From: Pipra filicauda
Lineage: Eukaryota > Chordata > Aves > Passeriformes > Pipridae
NCBI RefSeq assembly: GCF_003945595.2
Contig: NW_024104667.1
Span: 305,111 to 369,110 of the forward strand
Direction of reading: 5' to 3'
Length of the DNA stretch: 64,000 bases
Shown here: piece by piece, positions 25,650-38,430 of the stretch
How the letters are laid out: each line of letters begins with the position of its first letter
Numbering within the stretch: the first letter of the stretch is position 1
Notes under the pieces: generated by a model
Database searches by the model: none
What the model saw: the letters and a program-made list of their open reading frames with translations, nothing else
Told to the model about the DNA's origin: nothing
Made by a program: the position numbers and the translations under genes

Positions 25650-25684
25650 TGGCATTCTTTCAGGTGACTTAAGATTATAGAACC
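25650..25684 (+). other. NEUROD6: NEUROD6 exon 2 splice acceptor and 5' UTR end
   Basis: A pyrimidine-containing acceptor GGCATTCTTTCAG ends at 25663, followed by 21 untranslated bases before the start codon at 25685. The base at -3 is A (ACCATGT), a good Kozak context. The acceptor position fits the family's layout of an uninterrupted coding region in exon 2. Confidence 0.6.
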
Positions 25685-26698
25685 ATGTTAACACTACCGT
25701 TTGATGAGTCTGTTGTAATGCCAGAATCCCAGATGTGTAGAAAGTTTTCAAGAGAAAGTGATGACCAAAAGCAAATGAAGAACCCAGAAAGCTTTTCAAA
25801 GCAGATCGTGCTCCGAGGAAAGAATATTAAAAGATCTCCTGGAGAAGACACAGAAAAAGAGGAGGAGGAGGAAGAGAGAGAAGAGGAGGATGAGAATGGC
25901 TTACCTAGGCGAAGGGGCCTTCGGAAAAAAAAAACAAGCAAGATAAGAATGGAAAGGATCAAATTTAGGCGACAAGAAGCCAATGCTAGAGAGAGGAATC
26001 GCATGCATGGCCTTAACGATGCCCTGGACAATTTAAGGAAAGTGGTCCCTTGTTATTCTAAAACGCAAAAACTGTCCAAAATAGAAACTTTAAGACTAGC
26101 CAAGAACTATATTTGGGCTCTTTCCGAAATCCTGCGAATTGGCAAGAGACCTGACCTGCTCACCTTTGTCCAAAACTTGTGCAAGGGTCTGTCCCAGCCA
26201 ACTACAAACTTGGTGGCGGGGTGCCTGCAGCTGAATGCCAGAAGTTTCCTAATGGGCCAGGCGGGTGAAGGCACCCATCATACCCGCACACCCTACTCCA
26301 CCTTCTATCCCCCTTACCACAGCCCAGAGCTTGGCACCCCCCCAGGGCATGGGACTCTAGACAACTCCAAGTCCATGAAACCTTACAATTACTGCAGTGC
26401 TTACGAGTCCTTCTATGAAAGCACTTCCCCGGAGTGTGCCAGCCCACAGTTTGAAGGTCCCATAAGTCCTCCCCCCATTAACTATAATGGGATATTTTCC
26501 CTGAAGCAAGAAGAAAGCTTGGACTATGGCAAAAATTACAATTACGGCATGCATTACTGTGCAGTGCCATCCAGGGGTCCCCTTGGGCAGAGCTCGATGT
26601 TCAGGTTGCCTACAGAGAGCCACTTCCCTTACGACTTACATCTGCGCAGCCAGTCTCTCACCATGCAAGATGAATTGAATGCGGTTTTTCATAATTAA
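25685..26698 (+). CDS. NEUROD6: Neurogenic differentiation factor 6 (bHLH transcription factor)
   Basis: Complete 337-codon frame ending in TAA, the same length as mammalian NEUROD6. This start is chosen because the N-terminus [15 protein letters not shown] matches the family's opening, and A is at -3. Domains in order: acidic stretch with six consecutive E at residues 59-64; basic nuclear-localisation segment RRRGLRKKK (about 75-83); basic region [20 protein letters not shown] (95-114), with E103 in the E-box-contacting ARERNR motif; helix 1, loop PCYSKTQ (122-128), helix 2 (129-151). The NeuroD-family domain with [16 protein letters not shown] (165-180) follows, then a Pro/Ser/Tyr-rich transactivating C-terminus ending NAVFHN. 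The protein acts in the nucleus, dimerising with E-proteins (TCF3/4/12 type) and binding CANNTG. It drives differentiation and survival of forebrain excitatory neurons. Closest paralogues are NEUROD1, 2 and 4; the N- and C-terminal sequences single out NEUROD6. The frame is intact, and an A10 run sits in the NLS codons. Confidence 0.97.
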   Translation: MLTLPFDESVVMPESQMCRKFSRESDDQKQMKNPESFSKQIVLRGKNIKRSPGEDTEKEEEEEEREEEDENGLPRRRGLRKKKTSKIRMERIKFRRQEANARERNRMHGLNDALDNLRKVVPCYSKTQKLSKIETLRLAKNYIWALSEILRIGKRPDLLTFVQNLCKGLSQPTTNLVAGCLQLNARSFLMGQAGEGTHHTRTPYSTFYPPYHSPELGTPPGHGTLDNSKSMKPYNYCSAYESFYESTSPECASPQFEGPISPPPINYNGIFSLKQEESLDYGKNYNYGMHYCAVPSRGPLGQSSMFRLPTESHFPYDLHLRSQSLTMQDELNAVFHN

Positions 26699-27570
26699 TG
26701 AGGAAAATGAAAATAAACAGTGGTCATTCACCTCCCCATCTAATTAAGAGCAAGCAGATGCTTGGGCTCTGTGTAATTGGCACAATTCTATTTAATATGT
26801 TTACTAGTTCCTAAAGTGTGTTTCAACTATTGTGGGGATTTTCTATGCATTAATAAGTCCCTTCCCTTTTTCTGATAAGTATTTTTCCTTTTTTTTTTGT
26901 CTGTAATCGCTGCGAGATTATATTTCCTCACAGAGGTTATTTCTTCTTCCTTTCTTTCTTTTTATTTCCCTATTTGCTTGATTTGTTGAGCAGTGTGTCT
27001 GAACAATGTTGCTGGCATAAAAGCATACACACTGTGTAAGGTCAATGTCTATTTTGATTGTACAGTAATTATACAAATGCATGTTATTGAAATCAGATTA
27101 ATAAAAATATGTATTTATAATTGGAAGAAAATATATATTATGTATCTGAGGAGAACTGGATTAAAAATATTCAGAACTTTAAGGAAATTATCTTGGAACT
27201 GATATGGGCTTGCAATATGCAGAGGTGAGAGTGCAGCAATATTGAAAGCTATGCAAAAAAAAAAGGCCAACCAACAAACAAATAAACGAAACAGGTTTTG
27301 GGTTGTTGTTTTTGGGTAAGTTAAGGAAAAACAATGATTGTCACTGACGTTATTCAGCCTGATTTTAGAGTGCTGCTGACAGGGGCCACATGCTAATATT
27401 TAGATGATAATGTCAAAAAATTGCCTCAGTTGTTTTGACCATATATAATCAGCACTTTTTTTTGTATGATTCTGACTTCAGATGTAAAGGTTTGTTATAA
27501 AAATGTATAAATGTGGTTTCTCACTACGTACTTTAAATGCAATTAAACATAGATGTTTCCACTTTTAAAA
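26699..27570 (+). other. NEUROD6: NEUROD6 3' UTR candidate with poly(A) signals
   Basis: AT-rich DNA directly after the stop codon. Poly(A) signals are AATAAA at 26712-26717 (too close to the stop to be the usual end), AATAAA at 27100-27105 and ATTAAA at 27542-27547. The true 3' end is likely at one of the last two, giving a UTR of roughly 0.4 or 0.85 kb. Many TATTT/ATTTA-like words could favour mRNA instability. The end cannot be fixed without transcript data. Confidence 0.5.
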
Positions 27571-28167
27571 TACATCTATTAGCTGCAATACTGTATTTTG
27601 TCTGATACTTATTATTTCACAGTATATGGCTGCCTTTGGTCTTGCCTATAGAGCTTTATTCCCAGGACCCCCATATTGCTTGAGTCCAGGGATGGAAGTC
27701 ACGAATTATCAGCATGAACCTTGTGCTATTTTCAGAAGGATGTATTAGTGAAGCAGCAGACCTAAAATATCACAGAAATAGCTGTATGCTAAATGAAATA
27801 CTGGTTAGAGGAAGAAGGTAACTTTATGTCTCAATGAAAAGCCAGATTTCATACAGGAAGGGGTCCTGAGCCAATAAGCAAGACACTAGCTGCCCCTCCG
27901 GCTCTGGTTCATGAAGGAGTGGCAGGAGCGTGAGAAGCGTAAGAACTAGAGAGAGAAGGACTTCCTGGACATTGCTAAACTTAGTCTTGACTAATAAACA
28001 GCACCAGTAAACTACAGATGTGCCTGCAACCCACATTAGCTCAGCAGCTACAGGGGTCTGCACGGTCCCTTACACCTTAAAAGAGTTGAGCTTAGTTGAG
28101 CCTCAGTCATTTTCTAACCAGTCAGAGCTATTTATCTGTAAGCTCACGAGTAACAAAATGAATGACC

Positions 28168-28184
28168 AGGTGACCTAAAGGTCA
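28168..28184 (+). promoter_or_regulatory. DR5-type nuclear-receptor element
   Basis: AGGTGA at 28168-28173 and AGGTCA at 28179-28184 are direct repeats separated by exactly five bases, the geometry of retinoic-acid response elements bound by RAR-RXR. It lies about 1.5 kb past the NEUROD6 stop codon. The site is visible; its use is untested. Confidence 0.3.
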
Positions 28185-30054
28185 GCAGACTTTAAACCTC
28201 TGAGTGAATAAGACCTCTTTATTATAACAGATAAACAGCATCTACCTGACAAACAAAAGTACTCTGCTGTGAACCAGGAGGAAATAATTTTTAAAAGCAA
28301 TATAAAAAGTGTAAATTCAACATGCAAGTTGGAAACCCCTGGCTGGATCATAGTCTAGGTCACAGTTTGTTAATGATACATCAGTCTCAGAGCCTCTCTT
28401 GAGAGTGCAGCTTGATAAAGAGGGGACAAGACAATTTTTCCTGATAATTTACCTAATTTCACAAGCAGAACTACTTGTAAACAGTCTGCTCCATCAAGCA
28501 TTGCAGCTCCTTCAGGACAACAGCAGTCTGACATTCATCTCCCCTAAATAAGACCAGGGTCAGGAACAATGGAAAGTACAAGTAGCAGTTTTATGCCTTG
28601 GATGAAAGGTCATGGTGATGACTGTCAGCTCAAAAGCATCCCCAGCTGTTTTGCACTGTATATAGGAGGGGCTTGGGAAAAGAGAAAAAGACAAAATAGA
28701 TTTCTTTTGCTGTTATTCAGAATTATCTGATATTCAGAAAAGCATGGAAAGGTAATGGGAGAGAAGGGGGAAACCAGTCAATGAGGAGAAAGCACACAGT
28801 CCATAGATTCCTGTACACTGAGAAATACTAGTACATAACAAGGAGCTACAGGCAAGTGAGCCCAGAAACAGAGGATCCTTTGAAGAGGGGGCAGATGCCC
28901 TCACACTGAGCAGTGGCAACAAACTCATCTAACCAACTTTACTAAGAGAAGCTTCCTCCAGGAGGCTGAAATTTCACCAAGCACTTCAGAGCAGCCTTGC
29001 TGCACTGGGGAAGGGTGTGTTTGCATAAGCTGAGAGCGTTGTGAGTAGGCAGCTGTAAAGTCCTCTACCAAGGGAAGGAAACACTTGCTGCAATACATTC
29101 AGCAGGCCCCTAAGGGGTGTTCAGACTTCAGGCTCTGCAATCTGAGGGTCTCCAACTCTGTGGCCCTATATTAACTCAATAACTCACAGGCCAGTTCCTG
29201 TTTCCCTGTCTGGCAGCAGAAGCAAAGGGAAAGGGGAAAAAAATCCCTGCCAGTTCAGATCTTTCTCACTCACTCCATGACAGATGGGGAGGCAGTTTGC
29301 AGTCAGATTTCTGCTCTGGTAGCTCAAGGCAAGCACCATACTTGCTCAGGGCATTGCAAATTGGAAAGTCACTCTAGAAAAAATAATGGAATAAGTAATA
29401 GAAAAATATTGAGATAGCATAAAAAACCTCCAACATTCCCTTTCAGTAGGGTATGGATTATTTAGAGCTATGGAAGTATGGGATTCCCTTGAGAACAGGC
29501 TCTCCGACATACCTTCTCTTTCATGCATACAATACACATTTCTCTCCTTCTTCAATGGCCAGTCACAGAACATAAGGTACTCCAAGCATGATTTATGAAA
29601 GCCTTTGAAGTTGCCCTATTTTAGAGAACAAATCTGAGTGCTGAGAAAGTTCTGGTCCTTTAAAATCACAGGAATAAAAACAATGGGTTTCTTTACCTCT
29701 AGTCTCCACTTTATGAAGTTTGTCTCCTTTCAACCCCTTTCATACAGCAAAACAAAGGTGCTCATATCTGCTTGTTTTGTTCTCCTGTTAACTGCCTTCA
29801 CATCCTTGAGGATAGAACTGTGTAAAAGAGCAACTGCTCCAGAAAAATTAGGTGAGAAATTTCTATTGTTCCCTGTCTTCTAGCACAAAAATAATGAAGC
29901 CTTCTGTCAATTTTAGAGATGGGAACCCAAAAGCTGGTAGAAGAAGAGCTATTTCACACAGTGGAACTCTTTGCCATTTATTATATCCCAGAGTAACATT
30001 TAATGTGATTTTAAAAAAAGCACTGTGTGCTTTTTGGTATCAGAAAGACACTAA

Positions 30055-30130
30055 TTATTTAAGAATCGCTGTACTGGTTCAGATTAATCATCCATCTAAC
30101 CTAATATCCAGTTTCCAACATGAGGGTATA
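30055..30130 (+). repeat. Ancient L3/CR1-family LINE relic
   Basis: The run CTGTACTGGTTCAGATTAAT, then CATCCATCTAACCTAATATC, then CAGTTTCCAAC follows the order of a widespread amniote CR1/L3 3' segment (ggtcagaccaatggtccatctagcc...agtatcctgtctcc). Similarity is by eye and heavily diverged; no coding part remains. Confidence 0.45.
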
Positions 30131-31482
30131 AAAAAGTTGTCCAAAGATGTCAGAAGAGGGTGAGGAAAATAGATATTTGTTTAACTAATAAAATGCTGGA
30201 AAAGAAGCTAAACATCATGTTCAAGGATTTCAGCCAGTCCTGATGAAGACAGGTATGTGCCTGAAACGGAAAAAAGGCTATGAGGCATAGCATTGTACTG
30301 CAATGTTTGCAGCCTTTCCTCTGCAACAATGGTCTCACCTGTAATCACTGAGTAGGATGGTCTGGGTAGCACTAGGCTGTACCTCTGAATTCCATCCCAA
30401 AAAAACCCTCATCAGGAGTACAATTTAAAACCAGTGGCCCAATCCCTGCAGTCCTACAAATTCCAGTGTGACCCCAAAAAGAGAGGGAGGGGCAACCACT
30501 GCTTTGCCAGAGCTCAGTGGAGATCTCAGACCTCCTCAGAACTACAATAAGAATACACTTGTCTTAGGACAAATCCTGGCTATGCTCCCTTTGGGACTTT
30601 CTGCATTCTTTCACTTCATAGTTATTTCTACAAAGATTTTTAAAATGTATGGAGATTGCACAGGCAAAAATATGATGGCAGGGTTTCTTCTGTACTAGCA
30701 ATTCCCTCTCCCATTTTTACCCCTATTTTATTCTTCTTTCTCTGCCTTGCCTATAGGGCTCTCAAATGGCAGCAAATTAAGTGAAATGTCATCAATAAAG
30801 TTGAATGAAATCCCAGCGAAACGCATGGCAGAATCTCTCCTTGCAAAAGCAAATAGTATTTTTCTAAATTAAAAAGTAGTTGCATGGTTTTGTTTATCAG
30901 ATTGTGAATCTATCTTAACTGAAGCCTAGGTTTATATTATATGGTCCCAAGGTCAAAGCAGGTTTAATCCAGGTACAAAAATCCTGTGACTTTCGATGAA
31001 CAAGTAGCAGAGATGGTGCTGTTTTAGGATGAATTGTCATGAAAGCAGATTCCCTTACAAAATTTCAGCAATTTCCAAATTCAAAACAAGAACAAACAGT
31101 AATCTGGCTGTGAGTCTGACCCAGTCCTGAACTATGGCAGCAGGGTTTGATTTTGCTCTGGAGAGAGACAGATCAGCATGGTGAACAGCTGGCACTGTGC
31201 CACTGCAGAATCTCAAGGGCCGACCTGTCATGTCTCACTGATACAAATCTAACTACCATACACAGGGCTGCCATGCAGAATCACATTCCCAAGCCCTCAC
31301 CACCCCACAATTAGAACAGAGCAAGTAATCTCACAAAATTCTTCTATGTTATGCCAAATGGATGGCCTATTTTCCTGCAGAGCCTTCCCCCTCATCTCAG
31401 AGGATGTGCAAGAGTGAGCTAGGAAAAGGTAAAGGAAAGCCAAATTTGCAAGCAAAAAACTCTGGGGGAAAAAGGTTTCTCC

Positions 31483-31500
31483 TTTTTTTTTTTTTTTTTT
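31483..31500. repeat. T18 homopolymer
   Basis: Eighteen consecutive T; no associated retroposon body recognised. Confidence 0.9.
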
Positions 31501-34429
31501 AACGCCTGCAGTGTGAAGTTCCTATGACTCACAACTGGCTTTGAATTGGCAACAGCCGTAAGGTTCTTATGGAGTTGGAAAGAGATTTCCTTCCCCTTTT
31601 CCCCCAAAACATAATTTTCTCTTGACTGTTTTCCTTTGTCACTTGCTCTTTAGACTTACACATTTATCCATGCAACTTTATTACTTGCATTATTTAATTC
31701 TAGAGTGATTTAGTTCTACACCATGTATGTAGAACATACTATACAGAAACAAGGAACATCCCGTTGTAGCTGAAATTCTGGACTGAGTAAGTTAAAAAAA
31801 AAACTGAAAAAAAGCAGCATTTATGATTTATACTTTTTCTAAGAGACTTAGTGTATTCTTGTCCCCACCTCAATCTTGTGAACACTGTACCTCTGATACT
31901 CTGGGGGTCTTTTTGCATTTCTGTAGAACATTGCTAAGCAGGTTTGGGGTTTTTTTCCCCCTTAGTATTTTTGGGTTTTTATTTTAACCAGTTGATTAGT
32001 AATTGAAATAGTACTTTTCAAACTGATGACATTTCCTGGTCTGTAAGTATACCCACACATAAAAAGTTATAAATTCTGAAGTGCTTGGACACTCTGTTTG
32101 CAGAAGCAAATTCTAATAATCAGCTGAATTGGAGGTCCTTGTACAGATAGAGAATCCAGAATAAACCACAGATTATAACATAAATTTTGTACTCTTGAAA
32201 GCAGGAATGTTAGGACTCGTGTCCACTCTTGTTTTGTTAGAATCCAGTGGATACCAGATTGGAGTCTAAATCACATGGGAAGCTAAGCGTAGCCTTATCC
32301 ATTATGTTATTTATTTACAGACACACGAGCAGATGCATAATGTTTAGAAGCAACCAAAATGACATTTCTGTTGGGCAGACAGCTTGCAAACAAAGAAACT
32401 GACAGGATCTTCCACAGAATCTAAGGAGAAACCCACATGAATGCAGGTGGATATTTGTTTCACAGTGGGAGAAGTGCCTGTGGGAAAGAAAAGCATTGTC
32501 CAGACACTGAGAACACCATAAGCAGGACTCTTACTAATTTTAATAACTAAGCAATTTAGATTGCATTTTCAAATAATGAGGTAGAGTCCATGTCAGTTAT
32601 GATGAAAAGCCCTTTACCTCTGGATTTACAAAGAGAGCTGTTCTTGTGTTTAGCATCTTTGTCTTTGATAACAGGCATTACTTTAGAAAACTAAACATTT
32701 TCCCCACAATAAATATAATAACTATTTTGGTTCACTTCATCAGTTTACATACAGAGGCACACCTACACCCCCTGGGACACAGATTTTACAGGTTCCCATC
32801 AGAAAGTGGGAAAATTATTTGACTGAATGCATGCAGTTATACTAATCTTGGTGCCAAAAGGGCAACAAAATTTATCAGTGTGGGTAGACAGTGAGTGAAT
32901 AGCCAGTCAGTATGTCCAGCCACACCGAGTGTTTAGCTACATGAACTTTCAGCCCATGGATTCAAATTAGTCATAACCATTGTGTTCCAACAACTCCTAA
33001 ATTCTTATCCTTACTACACTTGCAGTTTCTCCCTTATTCAATAAAATAATAGAAGCTTAGCTGGAAGGATAAACCTGTCCCCATGCCTCATTTCACACTC
33101 TCTTTGTAGGAGAGGCTTAAGATAACCAAGCCCAGAAATTAGAATAACAAATATAGCAACCACAGAAACACAGCCTCAACATAACAAGTGATGCAGGATG
33201 TGAATCTATGCCACTAGAAGTATGACCACAGTTTTCCTGGCGGATGAAGTAATTCAGTGCAAGATGCATTGCAGCACCCAGCGGAAACACAAGTGAGGGA
33301 GTGCTTGACTTCTGTGGGGAAAAAGCAACTTCACGGTCACAACAAATTTAGCTAATTATCTCCTCAGAGATGGGTACATTAAATGTGAGCTGGGGTGCCA
33401 GTCTGCTCTGCCTGGACAATAAGTGTGCCCCAGATACAACTCTGTCTATCCCCATTTGGAATGAGGTGGTTACTTTGCATAGCAGGTCATCTACACCATA
33501 ACAGTTATTACTTCAGCCTTCATGCTGGATTAACAGGCATTTCACAACAGCTGAGCCTGCAAAAGATGCCCTAGAGGAGACCATGCTGCTGTACCATACA
33601 TCCACGTCTTACTTAATCACGGGTTCCCTGTGCCCTCAGGTACTCACAGAGACGTCAGCACGTTCTGTAAGATGGTGACTCTGCTGTGAGTAATGGTATC
33701 TACCACAGGCATGGCCTTATAAAAAAGCTCTTCAGTGGTTCATTTAAGCTATGCCTAGTGGTCTCCATGAAAGACTAACAGTACATGCTGCCTGAGTGCA
33801 GTATCTTATAACACTGTGGTCACATTCCCTTAACTCCTTTTCCTATCTGTGTGTTGGGATGTGCCCTCCCTTCAAATTCAGCACTCTTCTGGGCAAAAAT
33901 AACACTACAGAATTAGCTTTAATATATTAAATATGTTATTAATGGACAAAGGCATAAGAGAAGATATTTTATATGGGACCACACATATTTCTAGCAGTCT
34001 CAGACTGCAAGCATACACTCACCATCATCCTCTGACTTCTTGCAGTCACGAACAACTTGTCTGGGAAGAAACTCCTTCTCCAAAAAGGATAAGTTATTGG
34101 CAAGGAAGGACTGCACACAAGGAGGGGTAATCCCTGTGCTCAGATATCCTAAATTAGTGTTATACCTGCCCCTTCTCTCCTGCAGGCCAGTAAGTGTGAA
34201 GGTAGGAGTAGACAACACAGAGTCTTTGCTTTCACCTATGATTACCCCAGCTCCTACATCATGTAATCTGGTCTCCAGTTCACTCAATTGCTATGCGACA
34301 TTTTACTTTGAAATATCTAGAGAATTGTACAATAAATTCAGTCTCAAATTATTGTCTTTTATTTTTTTAAGAAAAATTTCTCAGACTTTTTCCTAAATGT
34401 ATTTAAATCTTACCAGTGAACATGATGCT

Positions 34430-34560
34430 TATTACTAAAAAGCAATTCTGGCTAAATTAGCTTGCAGCTACAAAATTAATATAATTCATTTATTACTTGC
34501 AGCCACAAATCAAAATGCAGTTAACACTGCTGCATGCAATTTAATATGCACAGTAAGTTT
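34430..34560. promoter_or_regulatory. AT-rich motif island with repeated TTGCAGC word
   Basis: CTTGCAGCTACAAA (about 34460) and CTTGCAGCCACAAA (about 34497) are near-identical 14-mers roughly 37 bases apart. TAAT, TTTATTA and ATGCAATTTAA words lie around them. It has the look of a conserved non-coding element, but no conservation data are available, so the call is tentative. Confidence 0.22.
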
Positions 34561-37500
34561 CCATATGGCTTGAATTTTAGGTTCCCTGGTCACTACAGAG
34601 GCTCATTTGCAGAATGATCTGTAGGCATGTGGTCAGCTTGTGCTTACTGGCAGAAAAGCTTTTCAAGATGGTTCCTACACAGGCACAACAGTCCAAACAA
34701 GTCCAAAACTACTAAGACCACTTGAGATTATCATATCCTGCATAAGACTGAGGAATATCTACATGTATTCGTAGAACTACAGATATAACTACTGTTTATA
34801 CAAAAAGGCATCCACAGTCAGACCTATATTACCAGTTCAGTCTCCTGACCAAGAAGGCACATTTTTTAAAAGCACCGAGCCTCCAATACGTCCTTTAGAG
34901 CCATTGGGACCATAATATAACAACAAGATGTTGCAACATTAACATTACAAAGCTTAAAAAAGAATTTACAAACCTTAAAAACAACTAAAGAGCCTAAATT
35001 TTGACAGGGACATGTAGATTGGCTTTAAGTGAGCTACTGTGGAGTCTTTTGCATAACATACCCAGAGTTGTGCATGCACTGTGATTAGCTTGAACACATC
35101 AACTAGATAAAGGCAATATGTTGCACATACATTTAATTTTCAGTAGTCTTGTTGCAGAACCTTGTCAGTCTGAACAAGAAACAGTGCTTGTTTTCAAAGT
35201 TGTCTCTCCTACCGTCTTCAAGAACATCGAACTCCAGTAATACCAAGCTCATTGTTACTCAACAAGCCTGCTGAAGAGTGAGTACAGTGGATTTATGCCC
35301 CTAGATTCAAGTCTGATTGATGGTTACTTAACTGAGAGCAAGAGCAACAAACCAAGACCTTTCCAAATAAAAGCAGGCCATGAACGCCGACATCCCATGC
35401 CACAGCTCTAGTCACTAGTCTGCAAGCCCACACAGGTCACAGTAACACTTATTCCTTCCCTCTTTCTCCCTCTCCAAAAAACCCACCCAACAAAGTACTT
35501 CTCAAAAACAAAGCGAGATATTTGCTTTGTTGGAAGTTTTCTGATCAGCATTGCTAATAAAATTGTCAGAGATTCCCCATATGCTTTCTCTGTTTCTTCA
35601 AACTGACACCAGAAGTGGCATGGGAGTCAGCACCAGCTCAACAGTGAATAAGGCCAAGATCATAGACAAAAAATTATCTTGTTTTTATTAACAGCACTTG
35701 CAATTGAACCATTGACACTTGTTCGATAAGTCAGCAGCTGTTTTGATTTGGCACTGTTCAGCTGTGCCTGGCATTCACTTATAGCTGGGAAACCATAACA
35801 AGCACAACCTCAGTCATATCCAAACACAATAAAAGGGCATGAGGCTGGGGCAAAAAAGAGGCTTTCACATCCTAAGACCACAATACATCAAGTAACAGCC
35901 TGGAAGTGCCTATCAAATGCATGAACACAACCTAGATTTAGGAGGTCCGGTTTATCAAATGTCCACTGGGCTACTCAAAAAGAATGAGAAAGAGTGGTTC
36001 TTGATGACTGTTGTTTATTAGAGACGTCTTTGAGGCATCATTAGCTGTTCGTGGTTCAGAGTTGGTGGTTGTCAGCACAGTCCCTCTCCTGGAAAACATT
36101 TTTACCAGATCTCTTCTGGGCAGCAAAAGTATCAGCATACTATTGCAGCTAGTATTCCTAATCACAGATGAGGAAAAAACAGCAGAGATCAAAGCACTAA
36201 ACTGATCTAGGTTCTTCCAGGATTTTAGGTTATTTTGACTAATTTCTAACCAACAATTTTGGGGCAAACCCAGACTAACTTAATGTGAAAGAATGGAGAT
36301 GGAGGGAAGACAATAGTAGCTGGCAGCCTATTATAACTTAAGTCTTACTCTTTCTAGCACTCTGACATCAATAAGTCCTGTCCATCAGAAGGGCGTCACG
36401 GTGGAAAGCAGGCTCACAGATATATTTCACTGCATTTACACAATGATTTTCTGAAATGGAAGGGAGCAGGGAAGCTGCCTTCTTTATTTTAGTACTATCA
36501 ACTCTTAGTACAGAGAGTCTCTCTCTGGTGTGTTATGTTCTCATGAGCTGGCAGATCTTTGGGAATGCACCTCCTGGCGTGATGCTTAAAAACTCAATTT
36601 CTAACAACATAATTCTCAGATGCTCTCCTGATTTTCTTGAGGCATAAGGACCAGTTGACTATGCAAATGAAAGAAGAGTATGTAGGAAATGAGTTTGACA
36701 CAAAGGGAGTTGCCAGCAAATGCCGTTGCTTTCTCTGGGTCTAATGGTAAGAGACAGCTGCTCGTGCCAGCCCAGCTGAGAGGGTTAGTACAGCCCTTTT
36801 GAAAATCTTTAACCTGATGCATAACTAGGCAGAGGCTGCCTACACTTATAAGGCAGAACTGCCAAACCAAGGTCTTCAAATCTTGCTCTGCTGTTCCATG
36901 TTATCATCGACTGTAAATGCATACAGGAGTGAGATGAGATGATTTTTGTAGCAGTTTGTGAGTTTATTGTCTGCAAGTCCTCTGTAACAGGAGAGCCAAG
37001 ACAGGAAACGGACTGCTAGAATGTGAGAAGCATTGTCCTTTGCAATTCCCAAAAGTGTTATTGTAAGAATTCAGTTACCATTTTTACAGCAAGATGTTAC
37101 TTTTTTTGGATCAAACATTTTGAAATATGAACAACCTCATAGAATAAATAGTCACACGAGTATTTAATCACTGTACAAAATACTATCGGTTTATTTTAAA
37201 TTTTCATTACAGAGTGTTTCCTTCAAGTAATTATTACAGCAATTCTAACTCTGATACAGGTATTTTGTCAATCTATCTAAGAAATGGTAGCAGAGTAGTG
37301 TAATTCATGGGCATACATAAATATTTTTGGACTTAGTGATTCTTAAATTATTTGGAAATACTTATGGTAATCAGTAAATACTGATACTATTCTTTCACCT
37401 CCAAATGGATCTGTCATTTAGAGAATGGGCACAATGCTTAGAGTACCACTTTGTGGGAAAAAAGAACACAACTGTTTATTAGTAGTATTAAAGGAAATGC

Positions 37501-38289
37501 TTTTCAGCTCTGAGCAGAAGAGCTGTTGGGAGCAGCACATGCAGACAGCAGACAGAATAAAAATCCTTCCACAGGAGAAGACCTTCATTTCAAACAAGGG
37601 AGAAAATGCATGGTTAAAAGCATACCATATTAAAAAAAATAAAAATGAACATTTGTGCACTTCTTCTGAGAGGATAGAGGCACCCAGTACTTTCTGAAAT
37701 CCCAGATAGAGTAAGTGGTTAATAAAATTCACATTTCCTGATTCTTCTGCTCTTTCCTTAGCACTTCCCAAGAATTAGGACAAATCTCAGCTGAGGTTAT
37801 GTGTGCTCACTCATAGAAGGTTAGGATCCCATGGCAAGATTCTGTTCTCATTCCTACCAGCAAAACCCCTTTAAAGACACTAGATTTACTCAGGTATTAA
37901 TGAGGATAAGCATAAAAACTTGCAAAAGTTCAACATCCTCCACACTTCTACTTAATAACAAATCCAAACATCCTGCTCTTACAGGTTTCCCTCTTCTTTT
38001 TTGGTCTCCTCCAGAACACTTCACATTTGTGAGCTGGCTCCATTGCTACTGTTTAAATGCATGGGAAAACCCAAAATTAAATGGCTGTCCCAAGAAGTTA
38101 CAAAGTGAACATAAGCTTAGTAATCCACCTCCTGAACTGAGTTGAACCCAGAGTCCTTAAATCAGATTTCAGACATGTGACTGAGCCACCTTGGCTTAAT
38201 GGCTGCCATGCATCAGCTGAGCCCCAGTGAAAATAGTTTAAATTAGCATGTGCTACCCTACATTTGCAACAGCTCAGCTGCTGCAGAGG

Positions 38290-38430
38290 AACTCATTAAG
38301 CTATGGTAACTTGCTCAAGAATCTGAGACCTCAATCTGATGCTTTACCCAGTGGCCCACATAACTGCCCAAATCATGCTCTCTGCCTCCATGCCAATAAA
38401 CCTCCTGAGCCCGTCCTTTGCAAAATAAGG
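38290..38430 (+). repeat. Possible MIR-type SINE relic
   Basis: GGTAACTTGCTCAAGAATCT, then GACCTCAATCTGATGC, then TTTACCCAGTGGCCCACATA, then CTGAGCCCGTCCTTTGC and AAAATAAGG occur in the order of the core and 3' half of MIR (gtaacttgcccaag, gactc...gctctttaaccact-ggccac, cctcagtttcctc, aaaatgg). Strong divergence fits an ancient insertion. Confidence 0.38.
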
